Positions 26,205 through 35,737 are shown, counted from the first letter of the stretch. The stretch: DNA of 64,000 nt from Methanobacteriota archaeon (GCA_029547605.1 JAKPPB010000041.1:1-64000); one strand, 5' to 3'. Notes: generated by a model not told the origin, from the sequence alone. A program made the numbers and translations.

Positions 26205-26768
26205 ATGAGAGTTGTACTCCTCTCGGGGAGTCCGCGCCCCGAAGGCAACACCCGCCAGGTCATCGATGAGTGTGCAGGAGTGATCCGGGAGCACGGGCTC
26301 GAGGCCGAGGTCATCTCCCTTGCAGGGATGAAGATAGAGTCCTGCACCGCCTGCTCCCGTTGCGGCAAAGAGGGCAATTGTGTCCTCGATGACGGCCTGG
26401 CCGGGATCATCGACCGGATACGGGATGCCGAAGGGTTCATCGTGGCATCTCCCGTCTATTTTGGGACTGCACGGGGCGACGTGATGGCGGCACTGCAGCG
26501 CATAGGCATGGTCTCCAGGTCAACCGATCACTTCCTCTCCTGGAAGGTGGGAGGCCCGATTGCCGTCGCCCGGAGAGGCGGTCACACCACCGCCATACAG
26601 GAGATGCTGATGTTCTTCTTCATCAGCAACATGATCGTGCCCGGATCTACTTACTGGAACATGGTCTTCGGGCGCGATCCCGGGGAGGTCTGGAAGGACG
26701 TGGAGGGGATGAACACCGTGCGGTTGTTCGCAGAGAACGTTGCGCGGCTGATAAAGAAGATCGCATGA
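26205..26768 (+). CDS. Iron-sulfur flavoprotein (Isf-type NADPH-dependent FMN reductase family)
   Basis: 187 aa. A flavodoxin-like fold with FMN loop GSPRPEGNT near the N terminus and a compact cysteine motif CTACSRCGKEGNC (CX2CX2CX5C) that binds a [4Fe-4S] cluster in archaeal Isf proteins. FMN phosphate loop and SPVYFGTARGDV are also present. Isf proteins pass electrons from ferredoxin to O2, H2O2 or other acceptors. The start at 26205 is chosen over a TTG at 26199. Confidence 0.86.
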   Translation: MRVVLLSGSPRPEGNTRQVIDECAGVIREHGLEAEVISLAGMKIESCTACSRCGKEGNCVLDDGLAGIIDRIRDAEGFIVASPVYFGTARGDVMAALQRIGMVSRSTDHFLSWKVGGPIAVARRGGHTTAIQEMLMFFFISNMIVPGSTYWNMVFGRDPGEVWKDVEGMNTVRLFAENVARLIKKIA

Positions 26769-26801
26769 ATGGAATCATCCCCTTGGTTTTCCGGGTGAGG
26801 C

Positions 26802-27788
26802 ATGGCAGGAGAGATTATTAAGGTCTCCGGGCTCGTTCATCGCTACGGGGATTTCGAGGCCGTAAGGGGAATCAGTTTTGCGGTTGAGCAGGGGGAGGTG
26901 TTCTCGTTTCTGGGTCCAAACGGGGCAGGGAAAAGCACCGCCATCAACGTGCTCACTACTCTCCTCCGCATCCAGCATGGCTCTGCCCGCGTCGCAGGGT
27001 TCGATGTCGCAACCGAGCCTGCGAGGGTGCGCGAGTCCATCGGTATCGTCTTCCAGGAAGTGACACTCGACCGTGACATGACATGCTGGGAGATCCTTGA
27101 GTTCCACGGATGCCTCTACCGCATGCCTTACGGAGAGAGGAGGAAGAGGATCGAGGAACTCCTGGCGGTAGTCGAACTTGATGCAAAGCGAGACACCCTC
27201 ACCAAGCACCTTTCGGGTGGGATGAAACGGAGGCTCGAGATTGCACGCGGCCTGATGACCAGGCCGAAGGTTCTCTTCCTGGACGAGCCGACCATAGGCC
27301 TTGACCCCCAGACGAGGAGGAGGATGTGGGACTATATCAAGGCCGTCAACGAGGAGGGGACCACGATATTCCTCACCACCCATTATATGGATGAGGCTGA
27401 CCAGCTGAGCGACCGAATCAGCATCATTGATCACGGGCAGATCATCGCCACCGGGAGGGGGTGGGACCTCAAGAACCGGCTGGCGGAAGATGTCATTTAC
27501 CTCGAGACAAGCGACAATGGGAGATCCAAGGAGATCGTCGGGGCAATGGACGGGGTGACAGAGGTCAAAGAGAAGACGAACGGGTTTGTCGCCCTCGTCA
27601 ACCAGGACGGTACCCACCTTCTCCCGCGGATCATGGACGAAATCCGAGGACAGGGGATCCGCATAGTGACCGTCAACCTGAAGAAACCCTCTATGGATGA
27701 CGTGTTCGTCCACTTCACAGGCCGAAACCTGCGAGATGAGCGTGCAGAGCGCCCTTCCGCGGCCATTGCAAGGGCAGGGAGGCGATGA
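26802..27788 (+). CDS. ABC transporter ATP-binding protein (DrrA-like exporter type)
   Basis: 328 aa. Walker A GPNGAGKST, Q-loop FQEVTLD, signature LSGGMKRRLEIARGL, Walker B VLFLDEPTIGLDPQTRR, and switch His in TTHYMDEAD are all intact. The C-terminal 80 residues form the extra domain of the DrrA/NodI class. It pairs with the permease gene immediately downstream, and their stops and starts are four bases apart. Probable exporter of a drug-like or lipid substrate; substrate unknown. Confidence 0.92.
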   Translation: MAGEIIKVSGLVHRYGDFEAVRGISFAVEQGEVFSFLGPNGAGKSTAINVLTTLLRIQHGSARVAGFDVATEPARVRESIGIVFQEVTLDRDMTCWEILEFHGCLYRMPYGERRKRIEELLAVVELDAKRDTLTKHLSGGMKRRLEIARGLMTRPKVLFLDEPTIGLDPQTRRRMWDYIKAVNEEGTTIFLTTHYMDEADQLSDRISIIDHGQIIATGRGWDLKNRLAEDVIYLETSDNGRSKEIVGAMDGVTEVKEKTNGFVALVNQDGTHLLPRIMDEIRGQGIRIVTVNLKKPSMDDVFVHFTGRNLRDERAERPSAAIARAGRR

Positions 27789-27792
27789 CCTG

Positions 27793-28629
27793 ATGCACTT
27801 TGGATTCCTTACGATTTACTGGCGGGACATGATCCGCTTCGTCCGGTTCCGCACCCTCCTTGTCTCATCCCTTGTCCAGCCAGCGCTCTGGATGGCCTTC
27901 TTCGGGATAGCGATGTCGGCGAGTTTCAACCGGCTCACCCCCGACGTGCCTCCCATCCCCGGGGTCCCGCCGATCGGCTACCTTACGTTTATGGCTGCGG
28001 GTGTCATCGCCATGACCACCCTCTTTACAAGTCTCTTTGGCGGTATGGTCCTCCTCTTTGACAAGAACTGGGGACTCCTGCGGGAGGTAATGGCAAGCCC
28101 GCTCCCAAGAGACCATGTCATCTTCGGGATCGCCCTCTCGGGGATGACCAAGTCCTTTATCCAGGCACTCATCATCATGGTCTTCGGGATGCTCCTTGGA
28201 GCCGAGTTCTTCAGGGGATACAGTGCGGGACAAGTGGCGATCTCTGTGCTCGGCATCCTCCTGTTCGTCGGGATCTTCTCCCTCGGCTTTCTCTTCCTTT
28301 CTGCGGCGATCGCTATCTCGCTCGAGAGCCCGGAGGGGATGCAGGGTATCATGACGCTCCTGACGATGCCCATCTTCTTTGCAAGCAACGCCCTCTATCC
28401 GGTGAATGCCTTTCCCCCGGTGCTGCAGGCCGTGTCAATCGGAAACCCTCTCACACACCTGGTCAACGGGATACGCTACTTCGCGATCGGCGACCGTTAC
28501 CAGGCAATCGGAGTCCTCTACACCACCACGCCATCAGGACTCCTCTTCTCCCTTTCTGTCCTGGTGGTATTTGGCCTCGCGATGTTCGGGCTCGCGTGGT
28601 GGAGGTTCCAGAGGGCTGTCGTGACCTGA
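27793..28629 (+). CDS. ABC-2 type transporter permease
   Basis: 278 aa with about six membrane spans, the normal count for ABC-2 permeases. The start MHFGFLTIYWRDMIRFVRF has the usual amphipathic opening; a longer reading frame overlaps the ATPase gene and is not credible. Motif SPLPRDHVIFGIALSG and late NPLTHLVNGIRY are characteristic. Forms the exporter with the ATPase at 26802. Confidence 0.9.
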   Translation: MHFGFLTIYWRDMIRFVRFRTLLVSSLVQPALWMAFFGIAMSASFNRLTPDVPPIPGVPPIGYLTFMAAGVIAMTTLFTSLFGGMVLLFDKNWGLLREVMASPLPRDHVIFGIALSGMTKSFIQALIIMVFGMLLGAEFFRGYSAGQVAISVLGILLFVGIFSLGFLFLSAAIAISLESPEGMQGIMTLLTMPIFFASNALYPVNAFPPVLQAVSIGNPLTHLVNGIRYFAIGDRYQAIGVLYTTTPSGLLFSLSVLVVFGLAMFGLAWWRFQRAVVT

Positions 28630-28630
28630 C

Positions 28631-30775
28631 TCAGCCTTCCTCTTCTGCCTCCATTGCCGGGGAGGGAACACGGTACAGGGGCATGGCGGAAAACCTGGCT
28701 GCAAACTCCCCAAGATGCCACATATCTTCGGCGGCCATCTCCCGGATGAGGGGGGAGGGGAGGGCCGGACCGAACTTCCAGGTCTCGGGTGTGGGCATCG
28801 GTAAGAGGTCCACCATTTCACGGACAGAAAGACCCTGGAGGTCCTTTAGTATGGAGATGACACGATCGGCTGCTCCCTCATGTACAAGACCCGGAAAAAA
28901 GAGCGAGAGGTCGTCATACCTGACCCGGTTCTTTTCACCGAGCACCCTTCCTGCCATCGCGGCAAGGAGGGCGTTGTCTGCCCGCGAGAGGAAAGTGAGC
29001 GCGATTGCATCCATCTTTCGCGCTCCCGGCACCTCCCAGACATGGATCCCTCTCGCGTGCAGGCGGGGGAGGCTCAAGATGACGCCCATAAGAGCTTCTT
29101 CCTGAGGCGGGAGGAGTGGGAGGAGTGTCCTCCCCCGCGCAAGAATCCTCTGCACCGCCTGACATATCACCGGTGAGGACCCGGCCTGCCCCCCGGTCCA
29201 GAAGGCCTTTCTCCCCGCCGTGTCCCCCGGGACCACCACCACGAGGTTGTGCGCCTCGTCGCTCTTTATCAGGGTCCAGTCCTTGCCACCGAGAGAGAAG
29301 CTCCCCTCTCCCCTGCTCGCAACAAACCGGGCGTCGAGCCTCCCCACCAGGTCGCCATCCGGAGTCACGGCCCGGTACTCCCCTCCACCCCTGATCACAG
29401 AGTACAGGTCTTTCCAGTTCGACCTCCCATAGAGCGCCTCCATCTGGGGGCCGGGCATGAACATCTCCCCGTCCCGGACCAGGAACTTTTCCTGCTCGAG
29501 ATGCGCAACAAGGAGATCGAGTGCGCTCTCCGGGAGGGCCCGCATACTGGGTAGGGATCCAAGATAGGTACGGAGCCTCGATCGGGTGGTCCGCCTGTGC
29601 CTGACTATCTCAAGGAAGACCTGCTGCACCATGACGTTATATGGCTTCCTGGGGGGGATCAGTGGTTCCACCCGTTTCCTGCTGGCGCTCTCGATGACTG
29701 CGGTGCAGAGGAGGAGGTCCCATGCATCCGAGAGGACGAAGGACATGTAGGGTGACCTTCCTCTCCGGCCGCTTCTTCCCATCCGCTGGAGGAAGGAAGA
29801 GACTGATGCAGGTGATCCAAGCTGCACCACCACGTCGAGATCGCCGATATCGATCCCGAGCTCAAGTGTGCTCGTGCAGATGATGCAGGCACTCCCCTCG
29901 CCTGCCATGGACTCCTCCGCGTGACGGCGCATTTCGGCGGAGAGCGAGGAATGATGCACGAAGAGGTGTGCCACGCGCCCCTTGAGGGCACGGGCCACCT
30001 GCTCTGCTTCGGCACGGCTGTTCACGAAGACAAGCGCTTTCCTTCCGGCAACAATCCGTGCAATCGCTGCCATCCTCCTTCTCTCGTCCCCCTCGATATA
30101 AAACGAGAAGCGCTTCTCCCTCGGTGGCATCGCCACCTGGACGAGTTCCTGCGCATTCCCTTCACCCGAAAACCAGCCAAGGACCTCCTCGGGGTTGCCG
30201 ACCGTCGCCGAGAGCCCTATACGCTGGACATGGGAGCCTGCAATCCTGTCCAGGCGGTCCAGGAGCACCCGGAGGTGGACACCTCGCTCAGACTCGACAA
30301 ACGCGTGCAGCTCGTCCACGATTACGAACTTCGCATGGCGGAGATCCTTTGACTGGATGCCCTCGCCCATCAGTACCTCGAGTGATTCGGGCGTGATCAT
30401 CAGGATATGCGGGGGTTCCCCATCCTCCCAGGTGCGGTCGCCGCGCGGAACGTCCCCGTGCCATAGCCTCACCTCGAGCCCGGTAGGAATGGCAAACGAC
30501 CGGAAACGGTCCTCCTGGTCGTTGATCAGGGCCTTCAGCGGGGATATATACAGGCAGGCCACCCCGGGGCAGCCCTCTTTCAGGATACGGTCGATGACAG
30601 GAATGAGTGCGGCCTCTGTCTTGCCCCCCGCGGTGGGAGCGATCACCATCACGTCCTTTCCCCCGCTCACCTCGCGGTAGGTCAGGGACTGGACTTCACG
30701 GAGATCGGACCATCCCAGCCGGTGGGCAAGTACCTCCTGCAGCGACTCCTGCAGGGTAGAGAATATCCCGGTCAC
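28631..30775 (-). CDS. Lhr-type DEAD/DEAH helicase
   Basis: 714 aa, shorter than full-length Lhr (about 850-900) but complete in its motifs: Walker A APTAGGKTEAAL, DELH box (VIVDELHAF), SAT motif LSATVG, and QRMGRSGRRG in motif VI. The C-terminal half has the Lhr-type winged and beta domain (FVASRGEGSFSLGGKDWTL). Lhr proteins act in DNA repair, on DNA or RNA-DNA hybrids. The gene ends one base from the ABC permease stop on the other strand, a tight convergent arrangement. Confidence 0.88.
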   Translation of the reverse strand: MTGIFSTLQESLQEVLAHRLGWSDLREVQSLTYREVSGGKDVMVIAPTAGGKTEAALIPVIDRILKEGCPGVACLYISPLKALINDQEDRFRSFAIPTGLEVRLWHGDVPRGDRTWEDGEPPHILMITPESLEVLMGEGIQSKDLRHAKFVIVDELHAFVESERGVHLRVLLDRLDRIAGSHVQRIGLSATVGNPEEVLGWFSGEGNAQELVQVAMPPREKRFSFYIEGDERRRMAAIARIVAGRKALVFVNSRAEAEQVARALKGRVAHLFVHHSSLSAEMRRHAEESMAGEGSACIICTSTLELGIDIGDLDVVVQLGSPASVSSFLQRMGRSGRRGRSPYMSFVLSDAWDLLLCTAVIESASRKRVEPLIPPRKPYNVMVQQVFLEIVRHRRTTRSRLRTYLGSLPSMRALPESALDLLVAHLEQEKFLVRDGEMFMPGPQMEALYGRSNWKDLYSVIRGGGEYRAVTPDGDLVGRLDARFVASRGEGSFSLGGKDWTLIKSDEAHNLVVVVPGDTAGRKAFWTGGQAGSSPVICQAVQRILARGRTLLPLLPPQEEALMGVILSLPRLHARGIHVWEVPGARKMDAIALTFLSRADNALLAAMAGRVLGEKNRVRYDDLSLFFPGLVHEGAADRVISILKDLQGLSVREMVDLLPMPTPETWKFGPALPSPLIREMAAEDMWHLGEFAARFSAMPLYRVPSPAMEAEEEG

Positions 30776-30838
30776 GCGTATTCATCCAGGTGTTTTGTGC
30801 TGCACCCGGTTATCTGTTATGCTGGAGGGAAAAGAAAC

Positions 30839-30846
30839 GCATAAAT
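30839..30846 (+). promoter_or_regulatory. TATA box for the symporter leader
   Basis: CATAAATA on the plus strand predicts transcription from about 30870, 158 bp before the first coding start at 31028. No gene upstream reads in this direction, because the helicase diverges at 30775. Confidence 0.5.
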
Positions 30847-30888
30847 ACCGGTTATCCTCCACATTGATCAGGTAAACTCCGATGGATC

Positions 30889-30987
30889 ACACGCCTGTTG
30901 CACCGCTGAAATCTGTTCATCACGACTCTGGCGTGTTTTTTTTCTCCTTCCTGTTTAGGTAGGGGACCAGCCGTTCTGCCGGTCCCC
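30889..30987 (+). promoter_or_regulatory. Attenuator-like leader with two hairpins before the symporter genes
   Basis: ACACGCC (30889-30895) pairs perfectly with GGCGTGT (30930-30936) and the helix is followed directly by an uninterrupted T-run ending at 30943, the layout of a factor-independent terminator. A second strong hairpin follows, GGGGACC (30962-30968) with GGTCCCC (30981-30987). Together they make a leader of about 150 nt. A conditional terminator or riboswitch-like element is possible; a small independent RNA ending at the T-run is the alternative. Confidence 0.55.
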
Positions 30988-31027
30988 ATGTAGCGGACTA
31001 TCCACGAGTTTACCGGAGGTTTCTCTC

Positions 31028-31138
31028 ATGCTCGGAATTCCTGACCCACAAATATGGATCGCGTACCTGCTCTGCATAGCGCTCGCGATTGCCTGCATCA
31101 TATACGGCTTCCTCAACTGGAACAGGGGAGGCGCGTGA
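31028..31138 (+). CDS. Symporter small accessory protein (36 aa)
   Basis: 36 aa, too short for routine gene callers. The sequence starts MLGIPDPQIWIAYLLCIAL and is one membrane span with a charged C terminus (NWNRGGA). The ribosome site is GGAGG at 31014-31018, nine bases before the ATG. It ends three bases before the symporter start. Peptides of this kind co-occur with sodium:solute symporters in archaea and bacteria and are thought to be subunits. Confidence 0.85.
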   Translation: MLGIPDPQIWIAYLLCIALAIACIIYGFLNWNRGGA

Positions 31139-31141
31139 GCA

Positions 31142-32707
31142 ATGGCCGCAAGCCTCTTCTGGATCGTCCTGGTCACTGCCATATACCTCGTGATGATCCT
31201 CTGCCTCGGTTATATCGGCTACAAGAAGACGAAAGCTGCGGAGGATTACCTGGTGGCAGGCCGGAATGTCCATCCCGTCGTCATCGCACTCTCCTACGGG
31301 GCCACGTTCATCAGCACGTCAGCCATTGTCGGGTTCGGCGGGCAGGCTGCAAACCTCGGGATGGGTTTGATCTGGCTCACCGTCTTTAACATCGGTGTGG
31401 GTGTGCTCCTCGCGTTCGTCATCTTCGGCAAGAAGACCAGGGAGATCGGCTCTCGCCTGAAGGCCATCACCTTCCCTGACCTGATGGGAAAGATCTACTC
31501 CTCGCAGTTCATGCAGGTGGTCTCGGGTCTCGTCATCATCGTCGGCATGCCGCTCTACACCGCCGCGGTGCTCATCGGGGGGGCACAGTTCATAAAAGAG
31601 ACGCTCGGGATATCCTATGCCGCATCCCTCATCGGTTTTGCCGTCATTGTGGCCATCTACGTCATATTCGGCGGGCTTATCGCGGTCATGTACACGGACG
31701 CCGTTCAGGGGGCAATCATGCTCATCGGGATGACGTTCCTGCTGATCTTCACCTATGTTATCCTTGGCGGGGTCACGGCCGCACATACCGCCCTCACGAA
31801 CATGGCTGACATGGTCCCGGCCAAACTCGCAGAGCAGGGAATGAACGGGTGGACAGTCATGCCTGATCTCGGCTCCCCCATCTGGTTCACCCTCGTCACC
31901 ACTCTCGTCCTCGGTGTGGGGATCGGCGTCCTGGCCCAGCCCCAGCTCGTGGTGCGGTTCATGACGGCAAAGGACGGGCGCTCACTCAACAGGGCGGTCC
32001 TGGTGGGAGGGCCATTCATCCTGATGATGACCGGGGTTGCATTCACAGTCGGCGCGCTTACCAACGTCTACTTCAACCAGACAAAAGGAACCATTGCGGT
32101 TGTAGCTGCGGGAGGAAACGTGGACTCGATCATACCTCTCTTCATAAACCTCGCGACTCCCGACTGGTTCACGGTCCTCTTCATGGTCACCCTCCTTGCC
32201 GCGGCGATGTCCACGCTCTCCTCCCTCTTCCACGCGATGGGAACAGCGCTGATATGCGACGTGTGGGGGAGGGGAAGGGAATGTGCCCTCTCGCTGAAGG
32301 CAAACCAGATCGGGGTGCTCGTCATGATCGTCGTAAGCGTGATCGTCGCCTTCCTGATGCCGGGAAGCATCATCGCGATAGCAACCGCGATGTTCATGGG
32401 CCTCTGTGCGTCGGCGTTCCTCCCGGTCTTCGCCGTCGCCGTCTACTGCAAGAGGCCTGACCCCTTTGCAGCGAAAGTGAGCCTGGTGGTCGGAGCAGCA
32501 GTCTGGTTCCTCTGGGCACTCTTCGTAAACTCCCGGTATGCCGCGGTATTCGGGCTCTCGGGTGCTGTACTCGGTAAAACAAGTGTCCTTCCCTATCCCT
32601 GGAGCGCAATCGACCCCCTCATCATTGCGCTCCCCCTCTCAGGGCTGGCAATACTCCTCCTCCAGGCCAGGGCCGGGAGGCTCATGGCCGAGAGTGCCCC
32701 GGTATAA
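31142..32707 (+). CDS. Sodium:solute symporter (SSS family)
   Basis: 521 aa with about 13 membrane spans. The family signatures are visible: LVAGRNVHPVVIALSYGATF near the first repeat, GLIAVMYTDAVQGAIMLIGM in the middle, and MSTLSSLFHAMGT after it. Moves a solute into the cell with sodium; solute not predictable (relatives take proline, acetate, pantothenate or iodide). Probably transcribed with the small accessory gene three bases upstream and controlled by the leader at 30889-30987. Confidence 0.93.
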   Translation: MAASLFWIVLVTAIYLVMILCLGYIGYKKTKAAEDYLVAGRNVHPVVIALSYGATFISTSAIVGFGGQAANLGMGLIWLTVFNIGVGVLLAFVIFGKKTREIGSRLKAITFPDLMGKIYSSQFMQVVSGLVIIVGMPLYTAAVLIGGAQFIKETLGISYAASLIGFAVIVAIYVIFGGLIAVMYTDAVQGAIMLIGMTFLLIFTYVILGGVTAAHTALTNMADMVPAKLAEQGMNGWTVMPDLGSPIWFTLVTTLVLGVGIGVLAQPQLVVRFMTAKDGRSLNRAVLVGGPFILMMTGVAFTVGALTNVYFNQTKGTIAVVAAGGNVDSIIPLFINLATPDWFTVLFMVTLLAAAMSTLSSLFHAMGTALICDVWGRGRECALSLKANQIGVLVMIVVSVIVAFLMPGSIIAIATAMFMGLCASAFLPVFAVAVYCKRPDPFAAKVSLVVGAAVWFLWALFVNSRYAAVFGLSGAVLGKTSVLPYPWSAIDPLIIALPLSGLAILLLQARAGRLMAESAPV

Positions 32708-32789
32708 CTCATTTTTTTACCAGTTCAGTGTCGCTGTTTTTTTGTGAAGTACGCAGGGAAGAGAAGAGGCCTGCCACCTTCAGTCAGTG

Positions 32790-32806
32790 CCCCCTGAAAG
32801 GGGGGG
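32790..32806. terminator. Hairpin between convergent genes
   Basis: CCCCC (32790-32794) pairs with the following G-run (32800-32806) across loop TGAAA. It lies between the symporter and the export-protein gene, which end toward each other. No T-run is adjacent on the plus strand. A two-sided terminator is plausible but weakly supported. Confidence 0.35.
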
Positions 32807-32851
32807 TGCCAGAAAAAGACCTGGAGACCGTGAATGGTGCGAGGAAACGGC

Positions 32852-33502
32852 CTACCCTTCATCCACCACGGGCATCTTCCAGCGGTACACCAGGTATCCC
32901 GCGATGAGTGCTCCAATGACTGCACCTGCGACAATGATGCCATGAAGGGGGTGTGCGACGATAAGTTCCCAGATAAACTCCGATCCGAGCGCGATCAGGA
33001 AGCACCCGCCGAAGGCCCCGATGGTGATGGCCAGGAGTACCGCTCTTCCGGTCATTCCGAGCAGTCGCCCGACAAGGGAGCCCCCGATACCGCCAGACCC
33101 CTGGAGAGGAAACATCACGAAGAGGACGAGGCCTGAGAAGTAGAATCTCTTCAGATACGGCCGGCGGGCCAGGAAAGCCTGGCCATGATCCATGAACCGA
33201 CGTATCCAGGCGCCGAGGAGAGGGATGTGGAACGCGAGTTCGAAGTTCAGTGCCATGAAGATCGCGGCAAGGACATCGAGGAGTGCGATTGAGGTGCCGA
33301 TGAGCCACCATGGGAACCCGAGCGCGATGCCAAGGGGGATGATCGATTCCTTGCCCGCCGGCGGGATCACGTAGGCGAGCATGAGCCCGCCCAGGAGAAG
33401 CACCCTCTCTTGCGGAAGAAAGAGGGAACAGAAGGCAAGGTAGAGGATTCCAATGATGAAGGGGAGGAGAAACCGGGTCATTGCACGAAGGGTAGGGTGC
33501 AT
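32852..33502 (-). CDS. Small multidrug export family membrane protein (Sm_multidrug_ex-like)
   Basis: 216 aa with about six spans, matching the small export-protein family. Start chosen at the ATG at 33502; a longer frame adds 28 residues without a ribosome site. The C-terminal LIVAHPLHGIIVAGAVIGAL and the mid-loop ALNFELAFHIPLLG are visible. Known relatives are often annotated as drug exporters on weak evidence. Confidence 0.68.
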   Translation of the reverse strand: MHPTLRAMTRFLLPFIIGILYLAFCSLFLPQERVLLLGGLMLAYVIPPAGKESIIPLGIALGFPWWLIGTSIALLDVLAAIFMALNFELAFHIPLLGAWIRRFMDHGQAFLARRPYLKRFYFSGLVLFVMFPLQGSGGIGGSLVGRLLGMTGRAVLLAITIGAFGGCFLIALGSEFIWELIVAHPLHGIIVAGAVIGALIAGYLVYRWKMPVVDEG

Positions 33503-33683
33503 GGTGGATTCTGCCGTGGGGATTCCAAAAGTACATATTCCCGTTCCAACATCAAGATGTGCATATCCGACCCCGCGCACTCCCATATTCCGGTCCTGCG
33601 GGAATGCCGGATCTCATTTGCGGTCAGAACTATCCGCATCGTCCATGCACCAGAGGGATTCTCCCTCACCCTACATACAATCT

Positions 33684-34208
33684 TTACGATAGGGGCCGCA
33701 CCTTCCGCACTTCATTATACAGCATCACTACTGAGAGGCTGATCAGGTTCAGGGTGGTCGCAGCGTACCACAGATATGATTCGATAGGAGAGAGCAGCGT
33801 AATCCAACCTGACCAGAGCATGATGCAGATGATTACAAATGAGAGCATGGTGTCGAGGGCAAGGAAAACGAGGGGCATGTGGACATAGGCTCCCACCTGG
33901 GCGATGGTGCAGTACTCGAACGGGGCCGGCCGACCGGCCAGGTCAAGGGCCGCTCGTCCTGCATTCATGGCAAGGTCGGCCCCCGCCCAGATGACCACCA
34001 CCCACCCAAATACTGCAAGGACCCCGTGGTGAGGGAAGTTTACCACCTGGATTGCGATCATCCCAAAGAGGAGCTTGAATATGCAGAACGGGATACCGAT
34101 GGTGAGCGAGAGAAAGAGCGGGCGCTGGAAGAACTTCGTCAGCCTATCCGCATCTTGCGACGACCCCTGGAATGGGCGTTCTCTCTTTTCCTTTTGTGGG
34201 GGCACCAT
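33684..34208 (-). CDS. Predicted membrane protein, function unknown
   Basis: 174 aa with three or four hydrophobic segments after a charged N terminus (MVPPQKEKRERPFQGSS). Motifs GVLAVFGWVVVIWAGADLAM and TMLSFVIICIMLWSGW are the clearest spans. No family recognised. It lies between the exporter-like gene and the flavoprotein gene on the same strand; 181 bp separate it from the former. Confidence 0.6.
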   Translation of the reverse strand: MVPPQKEKRERPFQGSSQDADRLTKFFQRPLFLSLTIGIPFCIFKLLFGMIAIQVVNFPHHGVLAVFGWVVVIWAGADLAMNAGRAALDLAGRPAPFEYCTIAQVGAYVHMPLVFLALDTMLSFVIICIMLWSGWITLLSPIESYLWYAATTLNLISLSVVMLYNEVRKVRPLS

Positions 34209-34294
34209 GGCTCATCTCCTCTGTATATAGAGGCCTGAATGGATGGTAGTTCCTGCTGAAAGATATAGCCTGCAGGGGAGGGGGGCCTGCGGCG

Positions 34295-35545
34295 TCATGG
34301 CGTGGAAGTCCTCTTTTTTGTCGCAACCCCTGCTATGCTTCGCGCTGCCAGCACTCCCGAAGCGCAGGCAAACTGGAGGTTGTAGCCCCCGCTATCACCG
34401 TCTACATCCAGGACTTCCCCGGTAAAATAGAGACCGCGATGGAGCCGGGACTCCATCGTCTTTGGATTGACTTCGTCGAGATCGACACCCCCCCGTGTCA
34501 CCATTGCCCGGTCGAACCCTGCAAGGGCCTCGACTTCGAACGGATGCCCGCTTATCAGCTGCACTACGGCGTTCCTGGCACTTCTCCCAAGATGCGCACA
34601 GGTCGAACCGTCCGCAATCCCTGCCATATCAAGGAGCCTCCTTGCAAGCCGATCAGGAAGCCCGATTCCCCTCAGCACCGTTGCAACCTGCACCCTGCCT
34701 CCCCGAAGGAGGGCTGCATGCAGGGCCTTCGCCGCCTCCTCCGGCTCCTGCGAGGGAGCAAACGATACGAGGATCTGGTCCCCGGCACGGATGTACCGTG
34801 AGAGATCGAGTATTCCAGGGCCCGAGAGGCCGTGATGCGTGAAGATGAGGTCTCCCCTGTTCCTCCAGACATGCTTCTTCTGCCGCACCACTGAGATTCG
34901 GAGATCCTCAAATGACATCCCTGCCAGGTCAGGATACGGGAAATCCTTCACCCGCACTGCGGAGAGGGCAGGGCCGATCTCGGTGATACGGTGACCAAGT
35001 GAGGCAGCGAGGGTATACCCATCCCCGGAGGAGCCTGTCGCAGGGTAAGTGACCCCGCCGGTTGCGATGACAAAGTGGGGGCTGATATACGCCGTTCTGA
35101 TTGTCTTCACCTCAAATCCACCGCGACTCACTGCCACGCCAATGACCGGCTCGTTGCAGTGGATATCCACTCCGCTGCGGGCACACTCACTGATAAGGAC
35201 GGCGAGCACGTCGCCTGCTCTCCTTGTCGAAGGAAAGACCTTTCCGCCAGGCTCCGTGACCATCTCAAGACCCCGGGCATGAAAGAACCTGACAAGGTCA
35301 TGGTTGGAGAACTGAAGGAGCGCAGGCTTTACGAACTTTCCATGCGTCCCGTAATGGGCAAGAAACGCAGAGATCTCCCCATCGTGGGTGATGTTGCACT
35401 GACCTGTCCCCGAGACAAGGAGTTTCCTCCCGCAGGAAGGCATTTTCTCGAGTACCAGGACCGCCTTCCCTGCCATTGCACCGCAGTGGGCGCAGAAGAG
35501 CCCTGAAGGTCCTCCCCCTGCCACTACCATGTCGTACTGCTTCAA
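34295..35545 (-). CDS. NAD(P)/FAD-dependent oxidoreductase (HI0933/BaiN family)
   Basis: 416 aa from the TTG at 35545, which has GGGAG about seven bases upstream and places the Rossmann motif MVVAGGGPSGLFCA at the N terminus. An ATG at 35563 would add six residues. The family signatures are TGQCNITH (residues about 45-55) and C-terminal GLYFTGEVLDVDGDSGGYN. Flavoprotein of uncertain substrate; BaiN-type members reduce bile-acid-like or other unsaturated compounds. The same strand continues to the membrane protein at 34208. Confidence 0.85.
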   Translation of the reverse strand: MKQYDMVVAGGGPSGLFCAHCGAMAGKAVLVLEKMPSCGRKLLVSGTGQCNITHDGEISAFLAHYGTHGKFVKPALLQFSNHDLVRFFHARGLEMVTEPGGKVFPSTRRAGDVLAVLISECARSGVDIHCNEPVIGVAVSRGGFEVKTIRTAYISPHFVIATGGVTYPATGSSGDGYTLAASLGHRITEIGPALSAVRVKDFPYPDLAGMSFEDLRISVVRQKKHVWRNRGDLIFTHHGLSGPGILDLSRYIRAGDQILVSFAPSQEPEEAAKALHAALLRGGRVQVATVLRGIGLPDRLARRLLDMAGIADGSTCAHLGRSARNAVVQLISGHPFEVEALAGFDRAMVTRGGVDLDEVNPKTMESRLHRGLYFTGEVLDVDGDSGGYNLQFACASGVLAARSIAGVATKKRTSTP

Positions 35546-35701
35546 TTCTCCCTCTATCTGCATCAGGGCACAAGTTCTTATGGCTTCACCAGAGATGGCC
35601 GCATTATAGGTCAATTTTGTAACCGCGGGGCCTGATTCGTACCGATCTTCCCAGAGGACCGTAATAGTTATGCCTCCAGGCTACTCACTTCACTGATAAT
35701 T

Positions 35702-35724
35702 CCTGCAGGTGCTTCTGCTGCAGG
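35702..35724 (+). promoter_or_regulatory. Hairpin overlapping the ribosome site of the PH-domain gene
   Basis: CCTGCAG (35702-35708) pairs perfectly with CTGCAGG (35718-35724) across a nine-base loop. The 3' arm includes the first bases of the G-run that would be the Shine-Dalgarno for the ATG at 35738. The hairpin could limit initiation. Confidence 0.35.
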
Positions 35725-35737
35725 GGGCATGGTTCAC

